Source: Pristionchus mayeri | Lineage: Eukaryota > Nematoda > Chromadorea > Rhabditida > Neodiplogasteridae | Length of the DNA: 64,000 nt | Direction: 5' to 3' | NCBI GenBank assembly: GCA_036245805.1 | Contig: BTRK01000006.1 | Location: forward strand, 53,313,257 to 53,377,256 | Shown: one piece after another, positions 1 through 9,864 of the stretch | Numbering within the stretch: the stretch's first letter is position 1 | Layout: the number at the start of each line of letters is the position of its first letter | Notes under the pieces: model-generated | Database searches by the model: none | Seen by the model: the letters and a program-made list of their open reading frames with translations, nothing else | What the model was told of the DNA's origin: nothing | Position numbers and translations under genes: made by a program

Positions 1-239
1 TCAGTGAACAAAGGGAAATGTTGACCGAAAATCGATAACGAAGGTTCATAAAAGTAAATTATTTCGAAAAGAACCAAACGCTCATTCTCTTGCGCTTTAA
101 TAGTCATTGAGCGACGTAGTGATGCAGAGTACAGCCAAGTTCCTCGAGCAAGAGATCACACCGGCGCTTTCGTTCTTAATAGTAGAACGATGACTCGTCT
201 GACTCTCTCCTGTATGCATAATCTCTCGTTTTCTCTAAC

Positions 240-241
<2 letters not shown>

Positions 242-277
<36 letters not shown>
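242..277. repeat. (GA)n microsatellite
   Basis: Uninterrupted GA dinucleotide run of about 18 units. It creates an artificial Arg-Glu open frame that should not be read as a protein. Confidence 0.95.
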
Positions 278-2770
278 ATGAGAACAGTCGGACCATTGTT
301 CAGTAGGACCCGTATTGTAGCTCACCAAACAAGCACAAGTGTATTTGTTGTAGTGCTTATCATTGGACTTTCACCCTCCCCCCTAATCATCATTTACATT
401 TCTGAGTTCATCGAAAATCGGTTATGTTTCTTGTTCATTTCCTAGTAAAGTCATAGGAGCATTTTTTCTGTTTGGCAGGTTGAGCGCTTTCGCTCTAGCG
501 AGCATACTTGACTACAACATGAGCATCGTAAGGGCGAACATTGTATAGTTTCAGTGACCCTCCCCAAAGAACCGAGTAAAATGCAAGATGTGATAGTAAA
601 CATGTTTCCCATAGTAGGGACTATTTTGGCCGTGCTCCATGCGTTGTTATTTAATACTATTTATTGCCCAATTCGTGCGAAAATTTTAAATAATCTAGTT
701 TCCGAGTTTGATTGTACTACTTCGAAGAAGCAAAGGCCTCTCGGTGGTCTCCGCATAACCATTTTAACAAATAGTTAAGCTTTGGAAAAATGTTTAGCGG
801 CGCTTCTGCATTATCCTGGACAATGAATTCGCAATGTCTCAATAATCCTAATTTTGCTTTCACATTCGCATTCCCTAGTCGAATTTTACACTGGAATTAG
901 ACGTGTTTCAGAATCATTTGAGTGTCCTAAAAGGAAATGGAAACAAAATGTAAGCACATGGTAGAGGGGTAGAGGTTGTCAGGGATGAGGAGAAGCGCAT
1001 GTTTAGCAAAATAATCAATAATATGTATTCGTTGAAAAATCAAACCACTATTTAATATTTTACCATGACTGGCCACAATATGATCCTTACACATACATTC
1101 ATTTGTATTTACATTCACATTAAAATACAAGGTAATATAACCGCCCAGAATAGTGCGAAGGCAAGTATATCGTATGACTGATGCAGTGGTATTGAGAACG
1201 AGTCAATTGAGAGAAGAACGGCTTATCTGCAATGGAAGTCTCGTTGTGAATTAGTCGCTCTTTCAACACGCATTGTAATGAATTCGACCTGATAGCGACG
1301 AAAATCCACCCCATATTTCAAATTTCAAGTCGCTAGCACTGGGAGCCGAGATATGAAATTGCGGGAATTCATATAATTACTCTTATCCTCGGTCTTTTCC
1401 ACGGCTTTACATCAAGAGTGTTCACGGCCAGAAGAAATCTTGAGAGCATTTGAAATAGTTTCACCTCAATCTCGGTGACTTGCACTGGTTCGCAAGAATG
1501 CTTGCAGTTCCACAGAAGAACGAGTTTGTTCGATCTGAAAATAATTTCAAACATTGGGGTGATGCGCAAACCTTATTTTTAAATTGTACATTTACCAAAG
1601 TGAAAATAAAATGGTTATGTTCTATTTTTTCTCACAGTTTATGGCCTTCTTGAACGGCTTGCAACATGTTCCAGTGGGTGCGGGGAAGGGGCAGAGGGCG
1701 AGGCCGCACGGGCCAATGTCATCCGATGGACCGCTGAAATTGCAGATATCTTAATTGTGCGATATGGAAGTCTTGCAGATGGCGATAGGCACAAACACGA
1801 TTCAAATAATATCATTTTTCATCTATTTTCTGTCTTCAGTCTCAAGAAATTTAAGTTAGTTTTGGTGGATGCAAGCAATCGGGTTTTGGGGGATATCGTC
1901 GTTTTGAGGGAACATAAACCGACACTTCGCCCCAAACCATACTACTCGTCATTGGAATCGTGCTGATGGGGTAGCCCCTTTGCGAGGCGGGTAGGGTATA
2001 TGCAACCCAGGACCGAAACATCCACCTGCTCATTTCTAGAAAGTATTTCTCAGTTATATTGTCTCTTATTACGGTAGTTATTTTACCTATCATGCCCTTT
2101 CGATGTCACTTTAATATCCAATACAACTCACATGCATGGACAGTCTCCGCACATGCTCGTGCACGTTCTCTTCCTCTTCGCCACACTGCATCCACCGCAA
2201 GTCGTCGGGCACTCGCCCATCGTCACCCACTCGCTCCAGATGTCATTAGCCGGATATCAGGGAGAGGTCAGAGATTGCTCTTCTAGTGAAGAACGACGAG
2301 ACTGAGAGGGAGACGAGAGGCAGAAATAGAAGGAAGAAGATGACGAAGAAGATGAGGAATTGTGAACGCGGTGCAGATCCCTTCTTCGCATCCATAACTC
2401 CCTGGCGGAAAACTCTGGCTAAATACTAAAGCACACGAGTGCGATCGTTACAGTATATCAAATATTTTAGTCCGCTTTAGAACGGCGCAATGGGGTTATT
2501 GATAGGATAATCCCAAAAAAGAGGAGGAACCATTCAAGGGCTCAGGCTGACTGAGTAACTGGCGCTCTTTGAGGGCGGATCGGAGATATCCCCCCCTTTC
2601 GACATAATGGTGAAGGAATTGGATGTGGAATACTTCCTAACCGCTTGTTTACGGGCTTTGAACAGTGAAGGACTAATAACAGCAGACGTTTTACACTAAG
2701 GACACAGCACATTCACATGGACGATCTTGTCGGCCTGAGAAGAGAGTGGACTAATTGAGGAGAGCGCGAG

Positions 2771-2785
2771 CTCCGCTCCGCTCCG

Positions 2786-2820
<35 letters not shown>
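2771..2820. repeat. (CTCCG)n followed by (CT)n microsatellite
   Basis: Three CTCCG-like pentamers are followed by an uninterrupted CT run from about 2789 to 2820. It lies about 260 bases left of the Polinton insertion and has no coding content. Confidence 0.9.
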
Positions 2821-2821
<1 letters not shown>

Positions 2822-3076
2822 ACGAAATTTTGATACCCTCTAGGAAAAGTTTAGCATCGCAGTTCGAAAGAAATTATCAAGTTGACATGAATACAATGAA
2901 ATGCTCAATTATTTGTCCATACTTATGAAAAGGACAAAACAATTGTCTTTGTATACGCAGCTAAGCTTGAATCCATGTTCTGCTCATCAGTTTTATAACA
3001 TAAGTTGGGACATGCAAGCAGAAGAAGCAGGGAAGGAAACCGGTCGATTAATTGTGAATTCCAAGGTATTTCCGTG

Positions 3077-3290
3077 AGTAGTTATATTATATCTCAATTG
3101 GGCCACTTTGTAGTTTGTAGTCTAGTAGCCAATCTGCTTTGTAGTCTAAAGCCAATGTAGTTTCTAGTCTAGTTGGCATTGTAGTCTAATCGATTTTCCG
3201 GTCGATCAATAGTTTAAACTAATCAGCATTTAATCGGACAAATTTCAAAATAATCACCAATCAATAATTTTCCCCATCAATTCAAACATA
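3077..3290 (+). repeat. Polinton left terminal inverted repeat
   Basis: The first ~115 bases match the right end in inverted orientation almost base for base. Similarity then continues with small differences to about 3270-3290. Internally it has a tandem 'GTAGTCTA / TAGTCTAG' theme. Confidence 0.9.
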
Positions 3291-3373
3291 TTTTTTTCAT
3301 TTTTGATTATTTTTTTCTCAAGTCAATAATTCTGCTAATTGCAATGTGACAATCAACACCATCACGATTTTAT

Positions 3374-3993
3374 TCATGGCTTCAACTTTTCAACATAATA
3401 TACAATTGAATTGTCAAATATAGTTGTGCATAATCGTCTATTATCTGGTGTTGTTGGATGCAAATCAACCATTAAATAACCATAAGGCTGAGATTTTACA
3501 GCATCTTCGTATGCCTCCCAAAAGTAATTTGTTTTACCGGGGAATATTTGCTTTGCAAAGTTCTGAATTTGTAAAGTATCTCCCGTAGATTTAGTGAGAC
3601 AAATATATGTACTGTTTGCTCTCGCCGTTCTTTCTTGTGCAAACAAAGACATATTGAACAGTTGCAATGATGAGACACTCGAGTAAATAGGTTATTTAAT
3701 TCCGACTTATTTTTAATGTAATACGACATGAGATCATCCAAAATCAACAATTTGTGATCTTTTCCTTCCAGCATTTGCATGTCCGGTGGTCCTTGATGAA
3801 GCTGAATCTTGTCATGTTGGGGAAAGTCGTTAGTGTCTATACCATAACACCAAATAATTCTATCGATTGGCTTGTCAAACAATTTGGCTTCATATTCTAA
3901 AATCTTTCGTAAAAGCTTTGTTTTTCCAGTTTGGGTTGCTCCAGAATAATATAGTAGGCATGGAGTCTTTATAACAAACTTGTCCGAATCCAT
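3374..3993 (-). pseudogene. Polinton A32/FtsK-like packaging ATPase, one frameshift
   Basis: This is the predicted motor that drives element DNA into the capsid. Reading leftward from the ATG at 3993, a Walker A loop (SGATQTGKT) appears at about residue 18. A Walker B strand (LLILDDL) lies near residue 88, with hydrophobic residues before the two aspartates. The first frame is the real one to about 3660; there it leaves the family pattern, and the C-terminal part (AKQIFPG...PYGYLMVDLHP) continues in another frame to 3374. A single small indel between about 3630 and 3670 explains this. Total coding length is about 206 residues, close to other Polinton ATPases. It is divergently arranged from the penton gene, with under 200 bases between start codons, so a shared bidirectional promoter is likely. 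The family call is firm; whether the break is biological or an assembly error is open. Confidence 0.85.
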
Positions 3994-4180
3994 ATCTTGA
4001 ATATATTGAATTCTACCAAAAGGTCGTCCCTATTTATTCTATTCCAACTAGCAATAGTGTCAGTCTGTATTACTGCAGCGCTTATCAATATTACGTTCTT
4101 TCCCAACAGCGATCGACGATCCTTCTGGCTTGGTCTTTTGTCTAGTTGCCTTACCCTTATTATTCCTTTTCCTATTGGTC

Positions 4181-5747
4181 ATGGCGGAATTTTTCATAAC
4201 GATTCCATCCAACATTCCGGATCATCCCGAGAACTCCAGCTCGTCATTTCTGGAACGCCTGCCAGAACCAATCAAGTTGAAAACTGAAAAATGGAAGTGT
4301 GGATTGGCTGAGATCGTATACACAAACAGCTTTGAAAACGTTACAGAACCAATAAGGTTCACAACTGTCGACAAAAGTGGAAATAGGTCTGACTTTTACC
4401 TCCCTCCTGGTAACTATAGAGATGCACTGGGTCTGGTTGATTCTCTTTGGTCTGTCACTTTAGGGAGGCGTAAAAGAGAAGCCAGAGAAATGACAGAAGA
4501 TTAAAAGGCTGAATTGTTAAAAAAGATAGCGCGAGGAGAGGGAAGACCAGCAACTCAACAGGAGATTGACGATTTGATCGCTAGACGCACGAAGAACCGC
4601 CAAGCTGAGGAAAATACAGAAAATCCTCCAGGACATACACCAATGCCAAATACTGCTGATGAACAAAAGAGTATTCAAGAAGAAAAGCAAAGGAAAGAAG
4701 AAGAAAAGCGATTACAAGAAGAAAAACGGAGGCTAGCAGAAGAAAAGAGAGTTCAAGAAGAAAAACAAAGGCAAGATGAAGAAAAGAAACAACAAGAAGA
4801 AAAGAGACAACAAGAAGAAAAGAAGCAGCAAGAGGAAAAACAGAGAAAGGAAGAACAACAAACAGAAGATGATAAAAAACGGGCTCAAAAGGATAACAAA
4901 AAGTATAGCGAAATGTTTGAGAGTGCCATCAACAAATTTGTTAAACACAGTGATACGTTGACCAATAGGATAATTAACGCAGCAAAGCAGAACACTGAAG
5001 GTTTAGCACAAGAAAACAAGAATCTACAAACCCTTTTGAAAGACTCTATTAAAGTTGCAAAGGACAATACCGCTACTCTAATAAAGGAGGAAAACAACTC
5101 CTCAAAGTCATTTGCTCAAGAGTGCAAAAAACAAACGGATGCTCTCGTTGAAGAAAGCAAAAATCTTCAAGCGTTGATCAAAGAGTCAATTACTATCCAA
5201 AAGAGTAATGCTGTAGACTCCAAGAGGATTGCTAATCAGGCAAATGTCCGCAGTTATTCGCTAGGGCGCGCTCAATCGCAGTACTCAAAACATGGATTCT
5301 CGTTTGATTTTGATCCTCTATTAAATCGCATCATTATATCACTTACCAAGAACATGCTTTCTAGTCTCGAGCTTTCACCCGAGCTTGCTTACCTTTGTGG
5401 ATTTACTTCACATTTAAGCGAGGATTAAATTTCTTGAGACTGACGAATCCAAAACGATTGCCCCATACTCTATCGATTTTAATAACAATATTTCGTCCGT
5501 CTTCGTGTATGCTGACTGTATTCAACCATCGATTGTGGGAAATTGCAAGTCACAACTTTTAAGAATTATTCCAACCTCGTCTGAATCGTCAAACGTTTCA
5601 ATAGCATTCAACCCAATTCATCATTTGGCCATCAATAAGGAATTTATCGATACGATTCGAATAGACATCTGTGATGCCTTTGGAAAAAAAAAGTTCCACT
5701 ACGGAACGACCATTTGTACTTTACATTTTCTTAAGATCAAGTCATGA
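4181..5747 (+). pseudogene. Polinton penton (minor capsid) protein with coiled-coil insertion, broken
   Basis: This is the vertex capsid protein. The chosen start at 4181 gives the N-terminus MAEFFITIPSN, followed by the LPEPIKL and W-x-CGLAEI motifs that mark the single-jelly-roll penton. The C-terminal end (SIVGNCKSQLLRI, then the THF-like 'CTLHFLKIKS') is equally typical. Between them lies an unusual ~75-residue Glu/Lys/Gln/Arg-rich heptad-like coiled coil (about 4670-4895), then a further helical stretch with repeated 'NLQ-LIK/LLKDS-' segments to about 5230. The frame has an in-frame TAA at 4502-4504. The reading then moves to another frame near 5418-5430, just after 'SPELAYLCGF'. The gene overlaps the next start (5744) by four bases. 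The penton identity is secure. Whether the coiled coil is a fibre-like projection or a low-complexity expansion is inference. Confidence 0.85.
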
Positions 5748-6112
5748 CCGCTTCAAGTTGTTCAGAGTTTTTCGACTACGATAAAGTAGACTTTGTTAAT
5801 CTATTGCAGTATGGCGCAGGCAATAAATTTGTTGGAGTTCGTAACCAACGCGGTCGAGGTATTGCTGGAGTCGTCAAAAGACTTCGAGTAGCGATACCTT
5901 CATTTCTTGAATCGCCCATTGGCAAACATATAAAGCAAGCCGCAGCAAGCGTCGCAACTGACGTCATCAGCGGCTCGAGTCCGACAGATGCATTTAAGCG
6001 AGCAGGCAGGCGAACTATTCGCAATCTAACTGGTCTTGGAAGTCGTAAACGGCCCTCCAATTCCGCTTTCATCCCATCCGAAAAACGTTCCTATTTTATT
6101 CCCGCTCAATAA
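5744..6112 (+). CDS. Small basic Polinton capsid protein (pVI/PX-like)
   Basis: An intact 122-residue basic protein lies between penton and major capsid genes, where Polintons and adenoviruses usually encode a pVI/pX-like cement or membrane-lytic peptide. After an acidic N-terminus it has the pattern QYGAGNKFVG..RGRGIAGVVKRL, then an amphipathic helix ending in DVISGSSPTDAFKRAGRR and a lysine/arginine-rich tail. The order Gly-rich motif, amphipathic helix, 'D-V-hydrophobic-SG' and basic tail is the family signature as I know it. The start overlaps the penton stop (ATGA-type, 5744-5747) and its stop abuts the capsid ATG at 6112, so the three are tightly packed. It is one of the few unbroken frames in the element. 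The exact biochemical role is inferred from position. Confidence 0.7.
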   Translation: MTASSCSEFFDYDKVDFVNLLQYGAGNKFVGVRNQRGRGIAGVVKRLRVAIPSFLESPIGKHIKQAAASVATDVISGSSPTDAFKRAGRRTIRNLTGLGSRKRPSNSAFIPSEKRSYFIPAQ

Positions 6113-7489
6113 TGCAAAAAAATATCAATCCCAAGTCTAAGAGGTCAACTGTTCCTGAGCTTGATCTGTTTAGCATTCCCGATACTTCAGTGGGTGTAGT
6201 CAACAGTCGTTACGTCGAATGCCCTCTTACAAATTCATTTTCATCAACTCAGCAAGGGCCCCTAGAATGGCGCTATAATCTCCAGAAGAGCTTCCTCAAC
6301 CTCCAACGTAGTTATATTCAGTTCACAATTGGTATTAGAGACAAGGATGGCAAGAAGATTGAAGTTAAAGCAGATGAAAAACTTCCCATCGCATTTTGCC
6401 AGATGATTGGTAAGACTCTCTTCAAGCAATTCCAAGTGTACATTAATAGCGTACTCGTGGAAGATTCTTCGCCGCTTTATGCTTGGAGAAGTATCATTGA
6501 GACTGAGCTCAACTTTGACAAGGAAACCAAGAACACTACTCTATCGCTTGGTGGATATGCTTCGGATGATAAACCCAACAATGATCCGACGTCATCAGGT
6601 CATGTGAAAAGGACAGGTTGGGTAGAAAAGGGAAAGGATGCACAGTTTGCCGCCACGCTTAATCTGAATCTTTTCAATCAACCACGTCTTCTTCTCAACT
6701 ACGTGGACTTTAAGCTAATTGGTTATCTAAATGATCCCAAGTTTGTCATCGATTCACTCGAGATTGATAAGGACCTCAAAGCCCCAAATGACACAATCTA
6801 CACGTACGAACTTACGGACATTAAACTTCTTCTTCACGAGTACGAACTTCATGACTCTGCCTCCCTAGCAATCGAGCAGCTTCTCAAAAAGGAAAAGATG
6901 ATCACCTACCCCCCTTACAAACGTTGAAATGTTGCTCCGTTGCTATGTTGCTACGTTGCCGTTGCTATGTTGCTATGTTGCTCCTGGCCGTTATGATGCT
7001 CCAGAATGCCGTTTGATGACATCTGCTCTACCAAAGAGAGTCGTCATGTGCATGGTTGATGCACTGTCTTACATTGGATCTCATTCTAAGACACCATTCA
7101 ACTTTAGACATTTTGACGTAAAGGAGGCTTATATTGAATGCGGAGGAAGAACCATTCCCTCTCGACCCCTGAACCTTGACTTTGAAAAAGACTTGTACAT
7201 GCCCGCTTATCTCAACATGCTCGAAGGAACTGGACTCGCTCGCTCACTGGACAATAATGGAATTTCCAGGGATATGTTCAAGAATGGCTGCACTTTCCTT
7301 GTCTTTGAAATTTCTGCAAACCTAGACTCTGAAACCTTTGACCTCATTAGCCTTGGAACAACAAGTTTCAATGTTAAATTTAACAAAGCTGTGCCCGATC
7401 CAGGGCTTTATTGTAATCTTCATATAGAGCATGATTCTGTTTTTACCATTGACGATAACCGTGTACCTCATGTTGACGCTCTCATGTAA
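6112..7489 (+). pseudogene. Polinton major capsid protein (double jelly roll), broken at a short tandem repeat
   Basis: This is the hexon-like shell protein. The N-terminal part (ELDLFSIPDTSVGVV...YVECPL, then LQRSYIQFTIGI) and the C-terminal part (HSKTPFNFRHFDV, then NGCTFLVFEI) are both characteristic of the double-jelly-roll capsid protein. The first frame stops at 6925-6927 and the second frame resumes at about 6929, reaching the stop at 7487-7489. The junction has a six-cytosine run (near 6910) and then imperfect copies of 'gttgctatgttgct' (about 6930-6985), so replication slippage is the likely cause. The combined length of about 455 residues is normal. A polyadenylation-type AATAAA follows at 7499. 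An intron spanning the repeat was considered but has no good donor in frame. Confidence 0.85.
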
Positions 7490-7498
7490 TGTTTATCA

Positions 7499-7504
7499 AA
7501 TAAA
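7499..7504 (+). terminator. AATAAA polyadenylation signal of the rightward capsid genes
   Basis: Perfect AATAAA ten bases after the capsid stop codon, in the convergent gap between the capsid and integrase genes. Confidence 0.6.
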
Positions 7505-7529
7505 TCGAATACAATGAAGAAAAAAGAAA

Positions 7530-7705
7530 AAAAAGGGGAACCTAGGAAGCAAAGCTTCCCCCGGGAAGCAAAGGTTCCCAAGGGTAGGGTAGGGGACCTA
7601 GGGAAGCAAAGGTTCCAAGGGCCTAGGGCCCTTGTTTGCACGGCAAACTAGGGCCCTAGGGATAGGGTTTCCTAGGGATTAGGGTTTTCCTAGGGCGCGC
7701 GCGTG
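7530..7705. repeat. GC-rich CCTAGGG / GGTTCCC repeat cluster between convergent genes
   Basis: The only GC-rich stretch of the Polinton is built from short words, CCTAGGG, AAGCAAAGGTTCCC and TAGGGTTT. It contains several inverted pairs, for example GGGCCTAGGGCCC and a hairpin with arms around 'TTTGCACGGCAAA'. It sits exactly between the convergent ends of the capsid and integrase genes. It may end transcription from both sides or mark a replication feature; both are inference. Confidence 0.7.
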
Positions 7706-8599
7706 GCGGCGGGTACAATTTCTGGCTCATAGACAATTCCGGAGATTTCCTCTCCTGCTTGATCAACAAGACGATATGTGGGTGGCGAACCGGCTAGTGC
7801 TCGAACAATTTGAAATATTTCCGAGGTCCAGCCAGACTTGTAACCACGTCGGAATGCCTTATTTTCCTGGCTCATGCGAACCAAACGACCAACTTTGTAA
7901 CGAGGTTTTTTGAAGGGTGGGCTTACACGATCCGCTGGCTTCTTTTCTCCAGAAAATACTTGTTGAGGAGTACACTTGATCATACGGTGGTATGAGTTAT
8001 TGATCGCTTTGGTTAATTTGTCGGAAACATCTATCCACTTCTTTGTAGAATTTGCGGTTAGATACTTGAAAAGCCGAGTTTCCCATGTTCGATTAAAACG
8101 TTCAACAATTGCACATTTAATATCCGAATTTGGATGAATCAGTTTAATGAATCGTGATGTCAAGTATTCCTTCACACGAGATCCTACGAATTCTTTGCCC
8201 CGATCAGTTATGAGAAAAGTGGGAAACATTTGAAGACCCTCAAATGTGCGCTCTAATGCGTCAGCGACTTCTTGTCCAGTTTTTCTGTGAAGAGGAACAA
8301 CAAAGGCAAACCGACTGTAGCAGTCAATCATGGAAAGGGCAAAACGGTGTCCCCTGTTTTGACGAGCAAACGCACTCATATCGATCAAGTCTGCCTGAAC
8401 GTGGGAAAATACAAACACCAGTCGTGAGACGACGAGGAAATTTGTATCTTATTTGCTTGTGAAGGGAGTATACTGGTTGAGATTCAAGGAATTTTTCAAC
8501 TTTTTTGTATGAGGCCTTGCTGGCTTTTAGCAATGGCCCAGCTGATGAGTAAGCCGAAGGCTGATCAAGGTCATAGAAAAGTTTTTCAACATTATACAA
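7690..8599 (-). pseudogene. Polinton retroviral-type integrase, one frameshift
   Basis: This is the DDE recombinase that inserts Polinton DNA. Reading leftward from 8599, the N-terminal part has the typical 'FLESQPVYSLHKQIRYKFPRR' region that precedes the catalytic core. The core follows in a different frame from about 8415: QADLIDM (first Asp), then FLITDRGKEFVGS (second Asp) and AIVERFNRTWE (catalytic Glu), so the DDE triad is complete. The C-terminal part (YKVGRLVRM...GWTSEIFQI...YRLVDQAGEEI) matches the chromodomain-like tail of Polinton/Ty3-type integrases. One indel near 8395-8420 separates the two frames. The first bases overlap the end of the zinc-finger gene by eight bases. Family assignment is firm. 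Confidence 0.9.
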
Positions 8600-9076
8600 T
8601 AAAAAAATAGGGCCAAGCCCTTATGTAAAGCCTTTTGCCAAGTCCTTGCTGAACACGTTGAAGGCGCGAAGACTTTGTTGGTCTTGCCCAACTAGGAAGA
8701 ACGCCATCGTATTGAACAGCATGCGCGGTAGGTCGTTTCCTTACAGATTTTGCAGGTGTTTTAACGGTTGCTCTAGGACAAATAGGCTTTTCAATCGTTT
8801 TCGTTCTTGATTGAGGAATATTTGCAATGGCCTTTTTAGGAGGTTTGAACGACGTTGGTAGGGGAACAAACTTGGTTGGCGTAATATCTGGTTGTGTTGG
8901 TGCAATGTCATCGTCGTCGATGGTTGAAGTAATAAAACCTTTTCGTGTCGAACTCGAGAGAAGGGCGAAGAAAAGACTCGATTGCAAGGAAGGCAATAGA
9001 GTCTGGAATGTTTTTCATTCATATGCTTGCCAAGGTCAACGCAATGAATTTGGCAAATCGTACAGAGGAAAGACAT
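8592..9076 (-). pseudogene. Polinton-encoded C2H2 zinc-finger protein, frameshifted
   Basis: Two zinc-finger-like units occur at the N-terminus from the ATG at 9076: CTIC...HMNEKH, then CLPC...RVRHEK. The start codon was chosen because it lies 12 bases after the protease stop. After about residue 45 this frame becomes featureless, whereas the frame ending at 8592 has a continuous Pro/Thr/Lys-rich tail (DDDDIAPTQPDITPTKFVP) from about 8940, so I infer one indel near 8930-8950 in a T/A-rich tract. The protein would be about 160 residues and nuclear. I do not know a function; similar small zinc-finger genes are reported in Polintons next to integrase or protease. Confidence 0.6.
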
Positions 9077-9087
9077 GGCACAACCAC

Positions 9088-9550
9088 TTACTGTGATGGT
9101 AGAGGGGATAAATGATAGCCAAAGTGCCGCTTTAAATACTTTCGGACATACCTATCGTCTTGTTTGATTCGATGAAAGGTGGAAACTACTGACTGAAAGG
9201 ACTTTTTATTTGCCAACATTTCGTTTAGGACAAGAACACTGTATGCCCCGCATGTATTCTCATGTGGTTTTTGGTGTTTCGCGGTTAAAATAGCATTTAT
9301 TAAAATTTTTACAAAAATTTCGAAAATTTTTCACACGGGGTGTGCCTCCAAACGAATCAAAATAATAGCAAGTGCCGTTTTGTACGACAATAGCTAGCCA
9401 GTGAGTACCGTATTCTTCAGAAGAGTCTGAATTTACAATGAGACCAAAGGTAGAGGGCAATTCATCGATTCGCGGCAAACAGTCTGACGGGAACACTCCC
9501 AAGAAATTTGGAATGTGTGCAAGCGTAGACGTAATTTCACTGGTATTCAT
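9088..9550 (-). pseudogene. Polinton adenovirus-type cysteine protease, frameshifted before the catalytic Cys
   Basis: This is the maturation protease of the Ulp1/adenain fold. From the ATG at 9550 the catalytic histidine lies in YGTHWLAIV and the acidic partner in YYFDSFGG. The first frame ends at 9260. In the neighbouring frame, immediately downstream, is ENTCGAYSVLVLNEM, which supplies the expected catalytic cysteine in a C-G-x-Y setting. That frame runs on to a stop at 9088-9090. The break falls at a five-base homopolymer (about 9268-9272), so a 1-base indel is likely. The start overlaps the stop of the upstream gene by four bases (9547-9550), which suggests co-expression. The catalytic triad order His-Asp-Cys supports the call strongly. 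Confidence 0.85.
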
Positions 9551-9822
9551 CGTTTATAAAATTTGCACTTGACAACGTTGTCGATTAGAACGAAAGACAG
9601 ATTAGAACAATGTTTTTGAATAAATGTGGTTAAATCTGTCAGATATATGGCGTCATTTATATCGCGAAGTACTTCGTTCAAACAGGCAATGGAGATTGGT
9701 CCTTGTCGAAGAAAGACGATTAGCTCAATAAGTCGTGCAAGACCTTCCGGTTCATCAGGATGAAAAGTGTTGTAAATGGTCGTAGAAGGAGAGAAAGTAG
9801 GCGAAGTCCAACCACTTATCAT
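9547..9822 (-). CDS. Unrecognised 91-residue Polinton protein
   Basis: An intact open frame directly upstream of the protease, overlapping it by four bases (ATGA). It is mostly helical and mildly acidic. It has a Leu/Ile-rich middle (ARLIELIVFLRQG) and a basic C-terminus (VVKCKFYKR). I see no catalytic motif or membrane segment. Its conserved position and tight coupling to the protease suggest a virion or assembly role, but I do not recognise the family. Confidence 0.5.
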   Translation of the reverse strand: MISGWTSPTFSPSTTIYNTFHPDEPEGLARLIELIVFLRQGPISIACLNEVLRDINDAIYLTDLTTFIQKHCSNLSFVLIDNVVKCKFYKR

Positions 9823-9864
9823 GAGTGACCGCTTTGTGAATGACTCTTTTTTATCAGAGCTGGC

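Larger units (their letters stand above)
1..3070. other. No supportable gene; simple repeats only
   Basis: I see no conserved domain, convincing exon set or RNA gene here. The open frames are short and have no family motifs. The stretch has two dinucleotide repeats (242-277 and 2789-2820) and purine-rich tracts near 2290-2360. Around 1310-1365 is a half-copy of the palindrome found at 50258-50455, with shared words such as 'aatttcaagtc', 'gagatatg' and 'gcgggaattca'. It may be intergenic or hold exons too short or divergent to recognise. Confidence 0.5.

Noticed and set aside
242..445. Short frame beginning with an Arg-Glu run
   Set aside because: The N-terminus is the GA microsatellite, and the rest has no supporting splice or family signal.
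4733..4948. Leucine/phenylalanine-rich leftward frame resembling a membrane protein
   Set aside because: It is the antisense of the Glu/Lys coiled coil of the penton; the composition follows automatically.
4502..5430. Programmed readthrough or frameshift in the penton gene
   Set aside because: No slippery heptamer or stem visible at either break, and other genes of the element are broken in the same way.
6925..7005. Intron explaining the capsid break
   Set aside because: No donor gives an in-frame join, and the sequence is a short tandem repeat; slippage is simpler.
7640..7700. Telomeric repeat
   Set aside because: TAGGGTTT-like words occur only a few times among other GC-rich words and do not form a regular TTAGGC array expected for nematode telomeres.
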